Assembly (NCBI GenBank): GCA_900768785.1
Contig: CAAGEG010000011.1
Coordinates: 1-27,379, forward strand
Direction: 5' to 3'
Source: an uncultured Prevotella sp.
Lineage (GTDB): Bacteria > Bacteroidota > Bacteroidia > Bacteroidales > Bacteroidaceae
Length of the DNA: 27,379 bases
The notes beneath the pieces were generated by a model. The model saw nothing but the letters and a program-made list of their open reading frames with translations. It had not been told where the DNA came from and searched no databases. How positions within the stretch are numbered: position 1 is the stretch's first letter; the number at the start of each line of letters is the position of its first letter. Shown one piece after another: positions 1 through 8,430 of the stretch. A program made the position numbers and the translations under genes.

Positions 1-946
1 TATGACCCGTATCACAGATAACCAAAGGAGCCTTCCCAACGGTCTGCCATCTGCCCATTAGACCTGTTGAAGCGGTTACTTGGGCAAGTCCGTTTTTGAT
101 ATTTTCATTGCTTATCTTTATGTTAAGGCTTTTGAGAACGTCTATTGCCGTGAGTACGGTTCGTGTGTTCAATGTTTGATATATGCCTCCGAGCTCTCCG
201 AAAAGCTTCCCATATCGGCGAGTAGTATATACGATACCGCTGCCATTTATGTCGGATGACAGTATCTCTGTATTGTTTTCTGCAAAAGAAATAGGGCTTT
301 GGGCTTCTTTTGCCTTATTGATAAACACCTTGCGGGTGCCTTCTGTTGTCTCGCCGATAACGACGGGAGTATTTGGTTTTATTATTCCTGCCTTCTCAAA
401 TGCAATTTTTTCAAGAGTGTCACCAAGAAATCCGGTATGGTCGAAACTGATGTTTGTAATAATTGAAACAATAGGATTGATTATATTAGTACAATCAAGG
501 CGACCGCCAAGTCCCGTTTCTATTACCGCAATATCAATATCTTGCTCTGCAAAATATTTGAATGCCAATGCCGTTGTAAGCTCAAAAAAACTCGGATGTA
601 ATGGCTCGAAGAAGTCTTTTTCGCTTTCTACGAAGTCAATAACATATTGTTTTTCTATGCATTTTCCGTTAACTCTTATTCGTTCTCTAAAGTCTTTGAG
701 GTGAGGAGAAGTGTATAATCCGACTTTATATCCCGCATCTTGAAGTATTGAAGCCAAAGTATGCGAGCACGAACCTTTGCCGTTGGTACCGGCAATATGT
801 ATGGTCTTGTATTTTTTATGAGGGAAATTGAAATGCAAATCCAAAGCGTGACTGTTGTCAAGACCTTCTTTGTAAGCAGAAGCTCCCACCTTTTGAAACA
901 TTGGAACGCTATTATACAAGTAGTTTATCGTTTCTTCGTAAGTCAT
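1..946 (-). CDS. folC: Bifunctional folylpolyglutamate/dihydrofolate synthase, 5' part
   Basis: Adds glutamate to folates, and in many bacteria also makes dihydrofolate from dihydropteroate, in the cytosol. The reading frame is open from an ATG at 944-946 to the left edge, about 315 codons of the usual 420-430, so the C-terminal third lies outside the window. Seen in the translation: the Mur-ligase-type P-loop IAGTNGKGS near residues 51-59, YTSPHL near 78-83, ETGLGGRLDCTN near 143-154, and the NISFDHTGFLG segment with EKAGIIKP near 165-191. These are classic FolC blocks. There is no frameshift in the visible part. The gene is co-directional with dnaJ-grpE but lies beyond a strong terminator, so it is probably transcribed separately. 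No good Shine-Dalgarno site precedes it, as is usual in this phylum. Confidence 0.95.
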   Translation of the reverse strand, partial: MTYEETINYLYNSVPMFQKVGASAYKEGLDNSHALDLHFNFPHKKYKTIHIAGTNGKGSCSHTLASILQDAGYKVGLYTSPHLKDFRERIRVNGKCIEKQYVIDFVESEKDFFEPLHPSFFELTTALAFKYFAEQDIDIAVIETGLGGRLDCTNIINPIVSIITNISFDHTGFLGDTLEKIAFEKAGIIKPNTPVVIGETTEGTRKVFINKAKEAQSPISFAENNTEILSSDINGSGIVYTTRRYGKLFGELGGIYQTLNTRTVLTAIDVLKSLNIKISNENIKNGLAQVTASTGLMGRWQTVGKAPLVICDTGH

Positions 947-1063
947 TGTTGGATAGTTTAATATATTAAGAGCAAATAACGAACAATTAAACCATTAAGT
1001 TTTATTATCTAACTAAGATGTTTCCTCTTTTTATAGTGGCGTTTTGTAAGTTATAAAAACAAT

Positions 1064-1113
1064 AAGGAGCAGAAAGAAACAACATGTTTTTTGTTTGTTC
1101 TTTCATGCTCCTT
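1064..1113 (-). terminator. Rho-independent terminator after dnaJ
   Basis: AAGGAGC at 1064-1070 pairs with GCTCCTT at 1107-1113, and the stem continues inward through GAAAGAA/TTCTTTC with one small interruption. Read on the minus strand, the hairpin is followed after a few bases by a run of five T. It lies about 20 bases past the dnaJ stop codon and separates the grpE-dnaJ transcript from folC. Confidence 0.8.
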
Positions 1114-1133
1114 GATGTGTATCTCAGCTGTTT

Positions 1134-2294
1134 TTAGTTGAAATAATTGCGGAAACTATGGAAGATAGCTCGTTTTGTAGCATCATCACCCTTGAAGTTG
1201 TCGCTATTTTTCATCTCTTCAAGAGCCTCTTTTTCACTCTTTGATAATGTCTTAGGTACATAAACGCTTATGTTTACTACCATATCTCCAACGCCTCTTC
1301 CATATCCTTGAACCGAAGGGAGTCCCTTCCCTCTGAGTCTTAAAGCCTTGCCGGGTTGTGTTCCGGGCTCAATTTTTATCCTTACTTTACTACCATCGAT
1401 GGTAGGAATCTCCACGTTCCCGCCTAATACTGCAGTTGGGAAATCGAGCAAAAGATTATATATCAAGTCGTTGTCATCGCGGATAAAGGTGTCGTTAGGC
1501 TCTTCTTCAATATAGACTTGTATGTTTCCGGCAATACCATTACGCTTTCCTGTATTTCCTTTTCCTGACACATTGACAATCATACCTTCGCTTACGCCGG
1601 CAGGAATGCTTATCTCTACGACTTCTTCTCCTTTAACTACGCCTGTGCCACCACACTTATTACACTTGTTTTTTATGACAGTTCCTTCTCCTCCACACGT
1701 TGGACAAACACTCTGTGTTTGCATCATACCGAAGAGACTTTGCGTTGTTCTTATTACGTAACCGCTACCATGACATGTCGGACAAGTATCTGTTCCGCTG
1801 CCATTTTCGGCTCCCGTACCATGACAATGGCTACATGTCATGTCTCTTTTCACTTTAAATTTCTTTGTAACTCCGGTAGATATCTCTTTTAAAGATAGTC
1901 TAACTTTGAGTCGAAGGTCTGAACCACGATGTTGAGCCGTGCGTTGTTGATGTCCTCTTCCACCAAATCCGGCAAAGCCGGAATCACCAAAGATATCTCC
2001 AAACATAGAGAATATATCATCCATGCTAAAGCCTGCGCCTCCGTTAAAGCCTCCGAAGCCACCGGCACCACTTGGCCCGTTAAATCCGAATTGGTCGTAT
2101 TGTTGCCTCTTTTGAGGGTCACGGAGAACGTCATAAGCTTCTGCAGCTTCTTTAAACTTCTCTTCCGCCACCTTATCTCCCGGATTTCTGTCAGGGTGAT
2201 ATTTGAGGGCTGTCTTTTTATAAGCCTTCTTTATTTCTTCTTCAGAAGCGTTCTTGTCTACGCCAAGCACTTCATAGTAATCTCTTTTTGCCAT
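1134..2294 (-). CDS. dnaJ: Chaperone protein DnaJ (Hsp40)
   Basis: Co-chaperone that delivers unfolded proteins to DnaK and stimulates its ATPase. At 386 residues it is full length. Domains in order: J domain at residues 1-70 with the HPD tripeptide at 33-35; a Gly/Phe-rich linker at about 70-120; the zinc-finger domain with four CxxCxGxG repeats at 154-161, 171-178, 197-204 and 211-218; then the two C-terminal substrate-binding beta domains. All four zinc-binding repeats are intact, so this is a type I DnaJ and not a shortened J-protein. It lies 29 bases downstream of grpE on the same strand, the usual chaperone pair, and is followed by a clear terminator. Confidence 0.98.
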   Translation of the reverse strand: MAKRDYYEVLGVDKNASEEEIKKAYKKTALKYHPDRNPGDKVAEEKFKEAAEAYDVLRDPQKRQQYDQFGFNGPSGAGGFGGFNGGAGFSMDDIFSMFGDIFGDSGFAGFGGRGHQQRTAQHRGSDLRLKVRLSLKEISTGVTKKFKVKRDMTCSHCHGTGAENGSGTDTCPTCHGSGYVIRTTQSLFGMMQTQSVCPTCGGEGTVIKNKCNKCGGTGVVKGEEVVEISIPAGVSEGMIVNVSGKGNTGKRNGIAGNIQVYIEEEPNDTFIRDDNDLIYNLLLDFPTAVLGGNVEIPTIDGSKVRIKIEPGTQPGKALRLRGKGLPSVQGYGRGVGDMVVNISVYVPKTLSKSEKEALEEMKNSDNFKGDDATKRAIFHSFRNYFN

Positions 2295-2323
2295 TTTCGT
2301 GTTGTATAATTACTTATGTAAGA

Positions 2324-2929
2324 TTATTGACCTACGGCAACTTTGGCGTGCCTTATTACTTTATCGTTGAGTGTATAGCCTGCTTGCACACAGTCAAGTA
2401 TCTTTCCTTTCTTGTCATCTCCCATTCCGGGAACCATTGCAACGGCTTCATGGAAGTCGGTATTAAAGTCGGCATCGGCAGTATCTATTTTTTTAACGCC
2501 AAGACTTTCCATAACTTTGAATGTCTTTTGGCATATTAGCTTCATGCCTTCTTTTACGGTTTCAATGTCATCTGTTGTTTCTGCACTGTGTATAGCGCGT
2601 TCCATGTCATCGATAATAGGCAGAAAAGCTTGTACAGCCTTTTCAGAACCATTGAGGATAAGCTCTGCTTTCTCTTTAAGAGTGCGTTTGCGATAGTTGT
2701 CAAACTCGGCTACAGAACGCAGATATTTGTCTTTCAGATTTTCTATCTCTTCAAGAGCGACTGTCAAAGGGTCTCTTTTCTCTTCTTCCTTGTTGTCATT
2801 TGCAGCCTCATCTTCCTGTGTTTTATCTTCGTCAACAGGTGTTTGGGCTGTTTCATCTGACTTTATTTCTTCATTTATCTCACTCTCTTTGAGATTTTCT
2901 TCTTTTATGTTTTCTTTTTCGGTCATCAT
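2324..2929 (-). CDS. grpE: Nucleotide exchange factor GrpE
   Basis: Releases ADP from DnaK during the chaperone cycle. The first 60 or so residues of this 201-residue protein are very acidic and low in complexity. A long coiled-coil helix follows (about 60-110, including RDPLTVALEEIENLKDKYL and AEFDNYRKRTLKE), then the C-terminal beta domain ending in GYTLNDKVIRHAKVAVGQ, close to the GrpE family signature. Two ATGs stand in tandem at the start, so translation could begin one codon later. It is the first gene of the grpE-dnaJ pair. Upstream on the minus strand a TTATTTG box about 20 bases after a TTTG may be the promoter, but it lies very close to the start codon and is weak. No heat-shock repressor site (CIRCE) was seen. 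Confidence 0.96.
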   Translation of the reverse strand: MMTEKENIKEENLKESEINEEIKSDETAQTPVDEDKTQEDEAANDNKEEEKRDPLTVALEEIENLKDKYLRSVAEFDNYRKRTLKEKAELILNGSEKAVQAFLPIIDDMERAIHSAETTDDIETVKEGMKLICQKTFKVMESLGVKKIDTADADFNTDFHEAVAMVPGMGDDKKGKILDCVQAGYTLNDKVIRHAKVAVGQ

Positions 2930-2964
2930 GTTTACAAATAATAAATGTTTGTTTTTAATACAGC

Positions 2965-3004
2965 AAAAAGCTTGCCAAAAACATTTCAGTATTTCAGCAA
3001 GCTT
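2965..3004 (-). terminator. Terminator after the ABC-F gene
   Basis: AAGCTTGC at 2968-2975 and GCAAGCTT at 2997-3004 form a perfect 8-bp stem. On the minus strand the stem runs into five T. It lies about 60 bases past the ABC-F stop codon and just ahead of grpE. A shorter T-rich tail on the plus strand gives it weak bidirectional character. Confidence 0.65.
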
Positions 3005-3061
3005 GTTTAAACCATTAATATTATAATATTTTTACACTATTTGTCAGTATGTGACAACATG

Positions 3062-4675
3062 TCATTCGTACATGCTTGCACGTTGTGCCTTGAGCTGATC
3101 ATCATAGATGTAATCGTCATATTGCATCAATTTGTCTATTGTACCCTTAGGTGTCAACTCGATAATACGGTCTGCAACGGTCTGAATGAACTCGTGGTCG
3201 TGACTGCTAAAGAGTATATTTCCCTTGAATTGTACAAGATTGTTGTTGAAAGCCTGGATACTTTCAAGGTCAAGGTGGTTTGTCGGAGTGTCAAGAATGA
3301 GGCAGTTAGCATTTTTAAGTTGCATTCTTGCTATCATACATCTCATTTTTTCGCCTCCGCTAAGTACGTTTACTTTCTTGAGAACTTCTTCGCCGCTGAA
3401 GAGCATACGACCGAGATAGCCTTTCATAACCACTTCGTTACCTGCTCCATATTGCCCAAGCCAATCTACGAGATTCATCTCACTCTTGAAGAAATCCGTG
3501 TTGTCAAGAGGCAGATATGCGGTAGTTATGGTGACTCCCCACTTGAATGTGCCACCGTCAGCCTCTCGATTGCCGTTGATAATCTCGAATAAGGCAGTCA
3601 TCGCTTTAGGATTGTGGCTCAAGAAAACGGTCTTTTGACCTTTCTCAATATTAAAGTTTACATTATCAAAGAGAACAGTTCCGTCTGTATCTACGGCTTT
3701 GAGGTTCTCAACTTCAAGTATTTGGTTGCCCGGTTCACGCTCCATTTGGAATATAATGCCGGGATATTTGCGTGATGAAGGGCGTATTTCTTCAATGTTA
3801 AGCTTCTCAAGCATTTTCTTACGACTTGTTGTCTGCTTGCTTTTTGCAACGTTTGCAGAGAAGCGACGAATGAATTCTTCAAGTTCTTTCTTCTTTTCTT
3901 CAGCTTTCTGTCGTTGGTTTTGGGCTTGTCGGAGCGCAAGTTGTGAACTCTCGTACCAGAAAGAGTAGTTGCCGGCAAAAACAGTTACCTTGCCAAAGTC
4001 AATATCTACGGTTTGTGTACTTACTGCATCAAGGAAGTGACGGTCGTGACTTACAACAAGAACGGTTTGTTCTACGTTGCTCAAATACTCTTCCAACCAC
4101 TGTACTGTGTCAAGATCAAGGTCGTTAGTAGGTTCGTCAAGGAGCAAATTGTCGGGATTTCCGAACAATGCCTTAGCCAACATAACACGTACTTTCTCGT
4201 TATTTGAGAGTTCATTCATTTGTTTAGAGTGTAAATCTTCCTTTACTCCGAGATTGGATAACATTTGTGCAGCATCACTTTCAGCATTCCAACCATCCAT
4301 TTCGGCAAATTTCTCCTCAAGATCTGCCACTCTGTTACCGTCTTCATCATTGAAATCTTCTTTCATATATAGGGCTTCGCGCTCCTTCATGTTCTGCCAA
4401 AGGGGCTGATGACCCATTAATACGGTGTCAAGAACGGTAAATTCATCGTATTTAAAGTGGTCTTGGTCAAGTACAGAGAGGCGTTCTCCCGGACCTAACT
4501 CTATTGTTCCTTTGTTTGGTTCAAGTTCACCACTTATGGCTTTAAGCAATGTTGACTTTCCGGCACCATTTGCGCCGATTACACCATAGATATTTCCGCT
4601 TGTGAACTTGAGGTTTACATCTTTATAAAGTACTCTTTTCCCGAATTGAATAGCGAGGTTTGAAACTGTTATCAT
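3062..4675 (-). CDS. ABC-F family ATPase (YbiT-like), second ATP site degenerate
   Basis: Soluble tandem ABC ATPase without membrane segments; the ABC-F family acts on ribosomes. Numbering from the ATG at 4673-4675 gives 537 residues. NBD1 has Walker A GANGAGKST (34-42), a signature written LSNNEK (156-161) instead of LSGGE, and Walker B with DEPTNDLD (180-187). A charged coiled-coil linker spans about 240-300. NBD2 has SHNPKAMTA (353-361) where a Walker A should be, a normal LSGGEK signature (438-443), and LDTPTNHLD (461-469) with Thr in place of the catalytic Glu. The frame stays open upstream to an ATG at 4705, but the predicted promoter -7 box at 4703-4710 overlaps that codon, so the downstream ATG, giving MITVSNLAIQ, is preferred. 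It is a single-gene transcript. The overall pattern fits the YbiT-like branch; the substrate and ribosomal role are not known from sequence. Confidence 0.93.
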   Translation of the reverse strand: MITVSNLAIQFGKRVLYKDVNLKFTSGNIYGVIGANGAGKSTLLKAISGELEPNKGTIELGPGERLSVLDQDHFKYDEFTVLDTVLMGHQPLWQNMKEREALYMKEDFNDEDGNRVADLEEKFAEMDGWNAESDAAQMLSNLGVKEDLHSKQMNELSNNEKVRVMLAKALFGNPDNLLLDEPTNDLDLDTVQWLEEYLSNVEQTVLVVSHDRHFLDAVSTQTVDIDFGKVTVFAGNYSFWYESSQLALRQAQNQRQKAEEKKKELEEFIRRFSANVAKSKQTTSRKKMLEKLNIEEIRPSSRKYPGIIFQMEREPGNQILEVENLKAVDTDGTVLFDNVNFNIEKGQKTVFLSHNPKAMTALFEIINGNREADGGTFKWGVTITTAYLPLDNTDFFKSEMNLVDWLGQYGAGNEVVMKGYLGRMLFSGEEVLKKVNVLSGGEKMRCMIARMQLKNANCLILDTPTNHLDLESIQAFNNNLVQFKGNILFSSHDHEFIQTVADRIIELTPKGTIDKLMQYDDYIYDDQLKAQRASMYE

Positions 4676-4702
4676 TTGAATATGAATTATTTTTTGCGGG
4701 TG

Positions 4703-4733
4703 CAAAATTACTAAAATTTATTCTATTGACAAA
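4703..4733 (-). promoter_or_regulatory. Bacteroidetes-type promoter of the ABC-F gene
   Basis: On the minus strand TTTG (4730-4733) is followed by exactly 19 bases and then TAATTTTG (4703-4710), matching the Bacteroidetes primary-sigma pattern TTTG-N19-TAnnTTTG at every conserved base. Transcription would start near 4696, leaving a leader of about 20 bases before the ATG at 4675 and excluding the ATG at 4705. Confidence 0.7.
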
Positions 4734-4800
4734 CAGAAATAGCATCTGATTTATAAATGTTCAATCATGGCATTTTTGCAACATGTTATTTGTGATTTCA

Positions 4801-4871
4801 AAAGTGCCACTTTAGAGGTCAAAAAATGGCTTTTTAGACATGCTAAAGTGCCACTTGGCGATCGCCAAGTG
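4801..4871. repeat. Direct repeat pair ending in a 20-bp perfect palindrome
   Basis: AAAGTGCCACTT occurs at 4801-4812 and again at 4845-4856. The second copy runs directly into the perfect palindrome CACTTGGCGATCGCCAAGTG at 4852-4871. The repeat unit is itself nearly symmetric (AAGTG-C-CACTT), so the cluster is made of AAGTG/CACTT arms in alternating orientation. Function is unknown. Confidence 0.8.
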
Positions 4872-5022
4872 ATTAGTAAGGTTTGTTAACAATTGAGTTT
4901 GTGAAAATCAAATAGATTTTTTGCTATAAGCAAAGTGTTATTTTGATGATAATCAGCTGAATATTAACGCATTTCAACTACGCAGTCTTGTTGCAGACTA
5001 ATAATTGATTAAAAGCCCGAAT

Positions 5023-6144
5023 TTATTGTTCGAAGAGCTTTCCCCATGGATAACTGCCGGGCTTAAGAATGATGTGAGTGTTGCCATGTGTCATACCAAC
5101 AACGCCCGGAGCATATTCTCCAACAATGCTAAAATAGTTCCATCCGATGCGACTGATTATTGAATAGGCTGTAGCACCGCCTTCTATGATGAGCAAAGAA
5201 GGAGTTTTTTCTTCCGCCAAACATGCAACGGCATCTGCCATAATTGCTTTCAGTCTTATTGCACATAGCTTTCCACCATTCTTTTTTGCACCAATACCTA
5301 TTATAATAACGTTGTTGGTTATATATGTTTCTTTAAGATGGCTTATCCATTGAGTGGCATCCTCACCTTCAAAGACATTATCCGGCATTAGTTCTTCCTT
5401 TGCTTTGATGTTCTTGATATATTGTTCGTTTGTCAGAGATTTGCTCTGTGTGCTTCCACATACAATTATTGTACTTTCCGAATATGGCACATGAATGTCT
5501 CGACAGGGTAGGGTAATAGATGGGAACACTTTTTTTAAAAATGCAGTAAAAACATCTGCGCCACCGGCAACTAATGTTTCGGTGTCTGCTTTTGAAAGTT
5601 GGGTGTCAATATCTTCAATAGATGATGCATCTGCAATATATATAGTATTATCAGAAATAGAATCTTCAATACCGAGCGAAACAGCATTTGCTCCAACTAT
5701 TTCAGTTACATAAGCAGTCTTTGCCGGATACTCGGGATCGTAATTGAATGCTGTCTTGTCGAGCATAACACCATTAATGAAGTAGATACCATTATTTATA
5801 ATACGGTGTTTTGAAGGATTCTGTGGTAGCAACAATGTCTTTTTTAATTGCAGAACACTCATTAAAGCAATAGTTTCCGGCAGGATATGCCCGCGTAATA
5901 CAGAGTCGGTCTTTTTGAAAAAGGTAATATGGTCTTTGCCTTTAATGTTATTGGCAATTTCGGTAACAACGTTACAAGCATCTTTTTCATTAGAAGAGCG
6001 CGTGTCTGTAGCAAACACAATCACATCATGATTGCCGTTTGGCAATTCATGATGTGTTGTCATTATTGTGTCAAGACCATATTGAGATGCTATGCCTGCA
6101 ATTTCGGCAGCTCCCGTTATGTCGTCTGCAATTACTAAAAGCAT
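5023..6144 (-). CDS. Four-carbon acid sugar kinase (DUF1537), likely D-threonate or D-erythronate kinase
   Basis: Family members phosphorylate C4 sugar acids such as D-threonate (DtnK), L-threonate or D-erythronate (OtnK) at O4. Visible blocks are VIADDITGAAEIAG at residues 4-17 (the DUF1537 N-terminal signature), FKKTDSVLRG at 76-85, VCGSTQS at 228-234, EGGATAYSI at 321-329 and ILKPGS at 359-364; the latter three belong to the nucleotide-binding half. At 373 residues it is somewhat shorter than most members (about 410-430), with both halves present. It lies 42 bases downstream of the PdxA-family gene. DtnK plus PdxA2 is the described D-threonate route to dihydroxyacetone phosphate, so D-threonate is the leading guess. 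The substrate stereochemistry cannot be read from the sequence. Confidence 0.88.
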   Translation of the reverse strand: MLLVIADDITGAAEIAGIASQYGLDTIMTTHHELPNGNHDVIVFATDTRSSNEKDACNVVTEIANNIKGKDHITFFKKTDSVLRGHILPETIALMSVLQLKKTLLLPQNPSKHRIINNGIYFINGVMLDKTAFNYDPEYPAKTAYVTEIVGANAVSLGIEDSISDNTIYIADASSIEDIDTQLSKADTETLVAGGADVFTAFLKKVFPSITLPCRDIHVPYSESTIIVCGSTQSKSLTNEQYIKNIKAKEELMPDNVFEGEDATQWISHLKETYITNNVIIIGIGAKKNGGKLCAIRLKAIMADAVACLAEEKTPSLLIIEGGATAYSIISRIGWNYFSIVGEYAPGVVGMTHGNTHIILKPGSYPWGKLFEQ

Positions 6145-6186
6145 GTAGTTGTTTTAAATAAAAAAGCGGTTTACAACTATAAATAA

Positions 6187-7221
6187 CTACTTATTCTTGC
6201 GCCTGTTTACAGCCATACGTGTCGCATAATCAATGGATAGCAACATGGCTTCTTCGCTTGCAATACCTTTACCTGCTACATCAAAAGCCGTTCCGTGATC
6301 AACTGAAACACGAATAATAGGCAAACCGAGTGTTATATTGACACCTTGAGCACTATCCATCTTGCCTGTTTCTTTGTTCCAACTGAAACCTACGACTTTA
6401 AAAGGTATATGTCCTTGATCGTGATACATTGCCACACAACCATCATACTTGCCACAACGAGCTTTGGCGAATAGGGTATCGGGTGGCACAGGACCATCTA
6501 CGTTGTAACCGCGAGCCTTTAATTCGTTAACAGCGGGAATGATTTCTTTCTCTTCTTCCCAACCGAAGAGTCCGTTATCGCTTGCGTGAGGATTAAGACC
6601 GGCAATACCAATATGCGGATTCTCAAATCCGAATTGGCGGCAAGCGTCGTTTATAAGCTCTGTTACCTCTATTATGCGGTCCTTTTTCACACGATCGCAC
6701 GCCTCTCTCAATGAAACGTGAGTTGAAACATGTATAACGCGCATAAACTTATCAGCAAGAAGCATGGCGTATTTCTTTGTCCCGGTGAAATGAGCATATA
6801 TTTCAGTATGACCATCAAAGTTGTGCCCACCTTTATGTAAAGCTTCTTTGTTGAGAGGAGCTGTAACTGTGCCATCAACTTCATCAGCCATAGCAAGTTC
6901 AATAGCCTTGATAATTGACACAAAAGCAGCATTTCCACATTGTGGTGATACAACACCCGGTTCAAAAACAGTCATGTCAACACATTGAAGGTCGTACACA
7001 TCAATAGTGCCAAACTCAAAAAGAGCCTCTCCAACACTGTGTATTATATTGATTTTCTGTTCTGTGCCAAGCTGTCTTACAGCCCATTCCATCACAGAAG
7101 CGTCACCTGTTACCAAAGGGTGGCATTTTTCGTATGTCTCTTTATTGTTTAGCGCCTTGACAATAATTTCTGGGCCGATGCCTGCAGGGTCGCCCATCGT
7201 TATAGCTAATATCGGTTTCAT
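6187..7221 (-). CDS. PdxA-family 4-phosphate dehydrogenase (PdxA2 type)
   Basis: NAD-dependent, metal-dependent oxidative decarboxylase. PdxA acts on 4-phospho-L-hydroxythreonine in vitamin B6 synthesis, while PdxA2 paralogs act on D-threonate 4-phosphate. The 344 residues are full length. Seen: TMGDPAGIGPEI at 8-19; metal-ligand histidines H168 (STHVS), H212 (LNPHASDNG) and H267 (YHDQGH), matching the spacing in E. coli PdxA; and PVPPDTLF at 245-252. The neighbours are a DUF1537 kinase (42 bases downstream) and an alcohol dehydrogenase (12 bases upstream). No pdxJ is nearby, so I favour sugar-acid catabolism. A B6 role cannot be excluded if this is the only pdxA in the genome. Confidence 0.9.
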   Translation of the reverse strand: MKPILAITMGDPAGIGPEIIVKALNNKETYEKCHPLVTGDASVMEWAVRQLGTEQKINIIHSVGEALFEFGTIDVYDLQCVDMTVFEPGVVSPQCGNAAFVSIIKAIELAMADEVDGTVTAPLNKEALHKGGHNFDGHTEIYAHFTGTKKYAMLLADKFMRVIHVSTHVSLREACDRVKKDRIIEVTELINDACRQFGFENPHIGIAGLNPHASDNGLFGWEEEKEIIPAVNELKARGYNVDGPVPPDTLFAKARCGKYDGCVAMYHDQGHIPFKVVGFSWNKETGKMDSAQGVNITLGLPIIRVSVDHGTAFDVAGKGIASEEAMLLSIDYATRMAVNRRKNK

Positions 7222-7233
7222 ACCTCTAATTAT

Positions 7234-8379
7234 TTAATATAACTCCTTATAAATATTTCTTGCGTCTTCTTCGGTTACGAGACGAGGGTTGTTTTTCAGT
7301 AAACGTTGAACGTTCATTGCTGCTTTTGCCATGTGGTCAACAGCACTTTCAGGGATATTCAATTCGGTAAGTGTTGTTGGAATACCACAATCTTTTGACA
7401 ACTTTGCAATAAGTTCAACACCACGCATTGCTGTTTCTTCATCGCTATCTGCCGGTGTTGCACCACATGCAATAGCAACTTCGGCATATTTTTTAGGATT
7501 TGCACAAATATTAAAGCGCATCACTGTGGGTAGCAAAATAGCATTTGAAAGTCCGTGAGAAATATGATACTCACCTCCAATTGGATAAGATAGAGCATGA
7601 ACAGCAGCAGTATTGACCGGTCCAAGACACAAGCCACCATACATACTTCCAAGAGATAGAGCCTCTCGAGCTTCTACATCCTTACCGTCTTTAACAGCAC
7701 GAAGAAGATTTGCTGCAATGAGACGGATTCCTTGAAGGGCATATACATCAACTACCGGGTGTGCAAACTTATTGGTATAAGCCTCTATACAATGAGTTAA
7801 AGCATCCATTCCGGTTTCTGCTGTAATCTTTGCCGGTACAGTCCATGTGAGTTTGGGGTCTATATAGGCAGCATCTGCCATTAGATATGGGCTGACAACT
7901 CCTTTTTTTAATGCATCTCGCTCATCAAGTAAAATAGCATTAGGAGACACCTCGCTGCCCGTTCCTGACGTTGTTGGCATACATGCGAACCATACACCGC
8001 GACGTTTAACAAAACCAATACCGAAAAGGTCTTCTATTTGTTGCTCACTATTGACAAGCGTTGCTACGAGTTTTGCAAGGTCAAGCACGCTTCCTCCACC
8101 AACACCTATAACACTGTCAGCGTTGAAAGCGCGAGCTTTAGCCAATGTGTTCTTAAAATCATTGACAGAAGGCTCTTGTCTTATGTCGTCAAAATATTCA
8201 ATACTAACTCCTCCGGCAGCGAGTGTATTTTCCATATCTGCCAACATTGGTCTAATAACAGGGGCAGTAAGAATAAACAAACGCTTAAATCCCATTGCGA
8301 GAAAATCCTTGCAAAACTGCTCGGTGCATCCGGTTCCGAATACTATTTTGCCGGGTTGTAATAACACGATATCTTTCAT
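7234..8379 (-). CDS. Iron-containing (type III) alcohol dehydrogenase
   Basis: NAD(P)-linked oxidoreductase for an alcohol/aldehyde pair. The 381 residues include the dinucleotide-binding motif GVGGGSVLD at 92-100, the SGTGSEVSP segment at 138-146, and all four metal ligands of the FucO/AdhB family: D192 and H196 (MDALTHCIEAY), H261 (AAVHALSYP) and H275 (HISHG). The C-terminal part is all-helical, as expected. It lies 12 bases upstream of the PdxA-family gene and about 97 bases after the symporter gene; that gap carries a strong hairpin. In this operon it may reduce an aldehyde released by the DapA-family aldolase (glycolaldehyde or lactaldehyde, as FucO does) or oxidise a hydroxyl of the sugar acid. 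The substrate is not determined. Confidence 0.92.
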   Translation of the reverse strand: MKDIVLLQPGKIVFGTGCTEQFCKDFLAMGFKRLFILTAPVIRPMLADMENTLAAGGVSIEYFDDIRQEPSVNDFKNTLAKARAFNADSVIGVGGGSVLDLAKLVATLVNSEQQIEDLFGIGFVKRRGVWFACMPTTSGTGSEVSPNAILLDERDALKKGVVSPYLMADAAYIDPKLTWTVPAKITAETGMDALTHCIEAYTNKFAHPVVDVYALQGIRLIAANLLRAVKDGKDVEAREALSLGSMYGGLCLGPVNTAAVHALSYPIGGEYHISHGLSNAILLPTVMRFNICANPKKYAEVAIACGATPADSDEETAMRGVELIAKLSKDCGIPTTLTELNIPESAVDHMAKAAMNVQRLLKNNPRLVTEEDARNIYKELY

Positions 8380-8430
8380 ATCACAATAATATTAAATAGT
8401 TTAAGTTTATAAACACGTTTATTGTGTATA

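Larger units (their letters stand above)
4676..5022. other. Non-coding spacer between ABC-F gene and acid-sugar operon
   Basis: No credible gene is seen. The spacer holds the ABC-F promoter (4703-4733), a repeat and palindrome cluster (4801-4871), and a small hairpin AGTCT/AGACT at 4984-4999 just beyond the DUF1537 kinase stop codon, which has no T-run. No conventional terminator was found for the upstream operon. The palindrome, read as RNA (CACTTGGC-GATC-GCCAAGTG), could serve that purpose. Confidence 0.6.

Noticed and set aside
183..704. A 173-codon plus-strand open frame
   Set aside because: It lies wholly opposite folC, whose minus-strand translation has clear family motifs. It is a shadow frame.
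4676..4705. Longer ABC-F start adding ten residues
   Set aside because: The predicted -7 box overlaps that ATG and transcription should begin after it. The added residues have no family match.
6187..7221. Vitamin B6 biosynthesis role for the PdxA-family protein
   Set aside because: Its operon partners are an acid-sugar kinase, dehydrogenase, aldolase and symporter. B6 synthesis is less likely, though not excluded.
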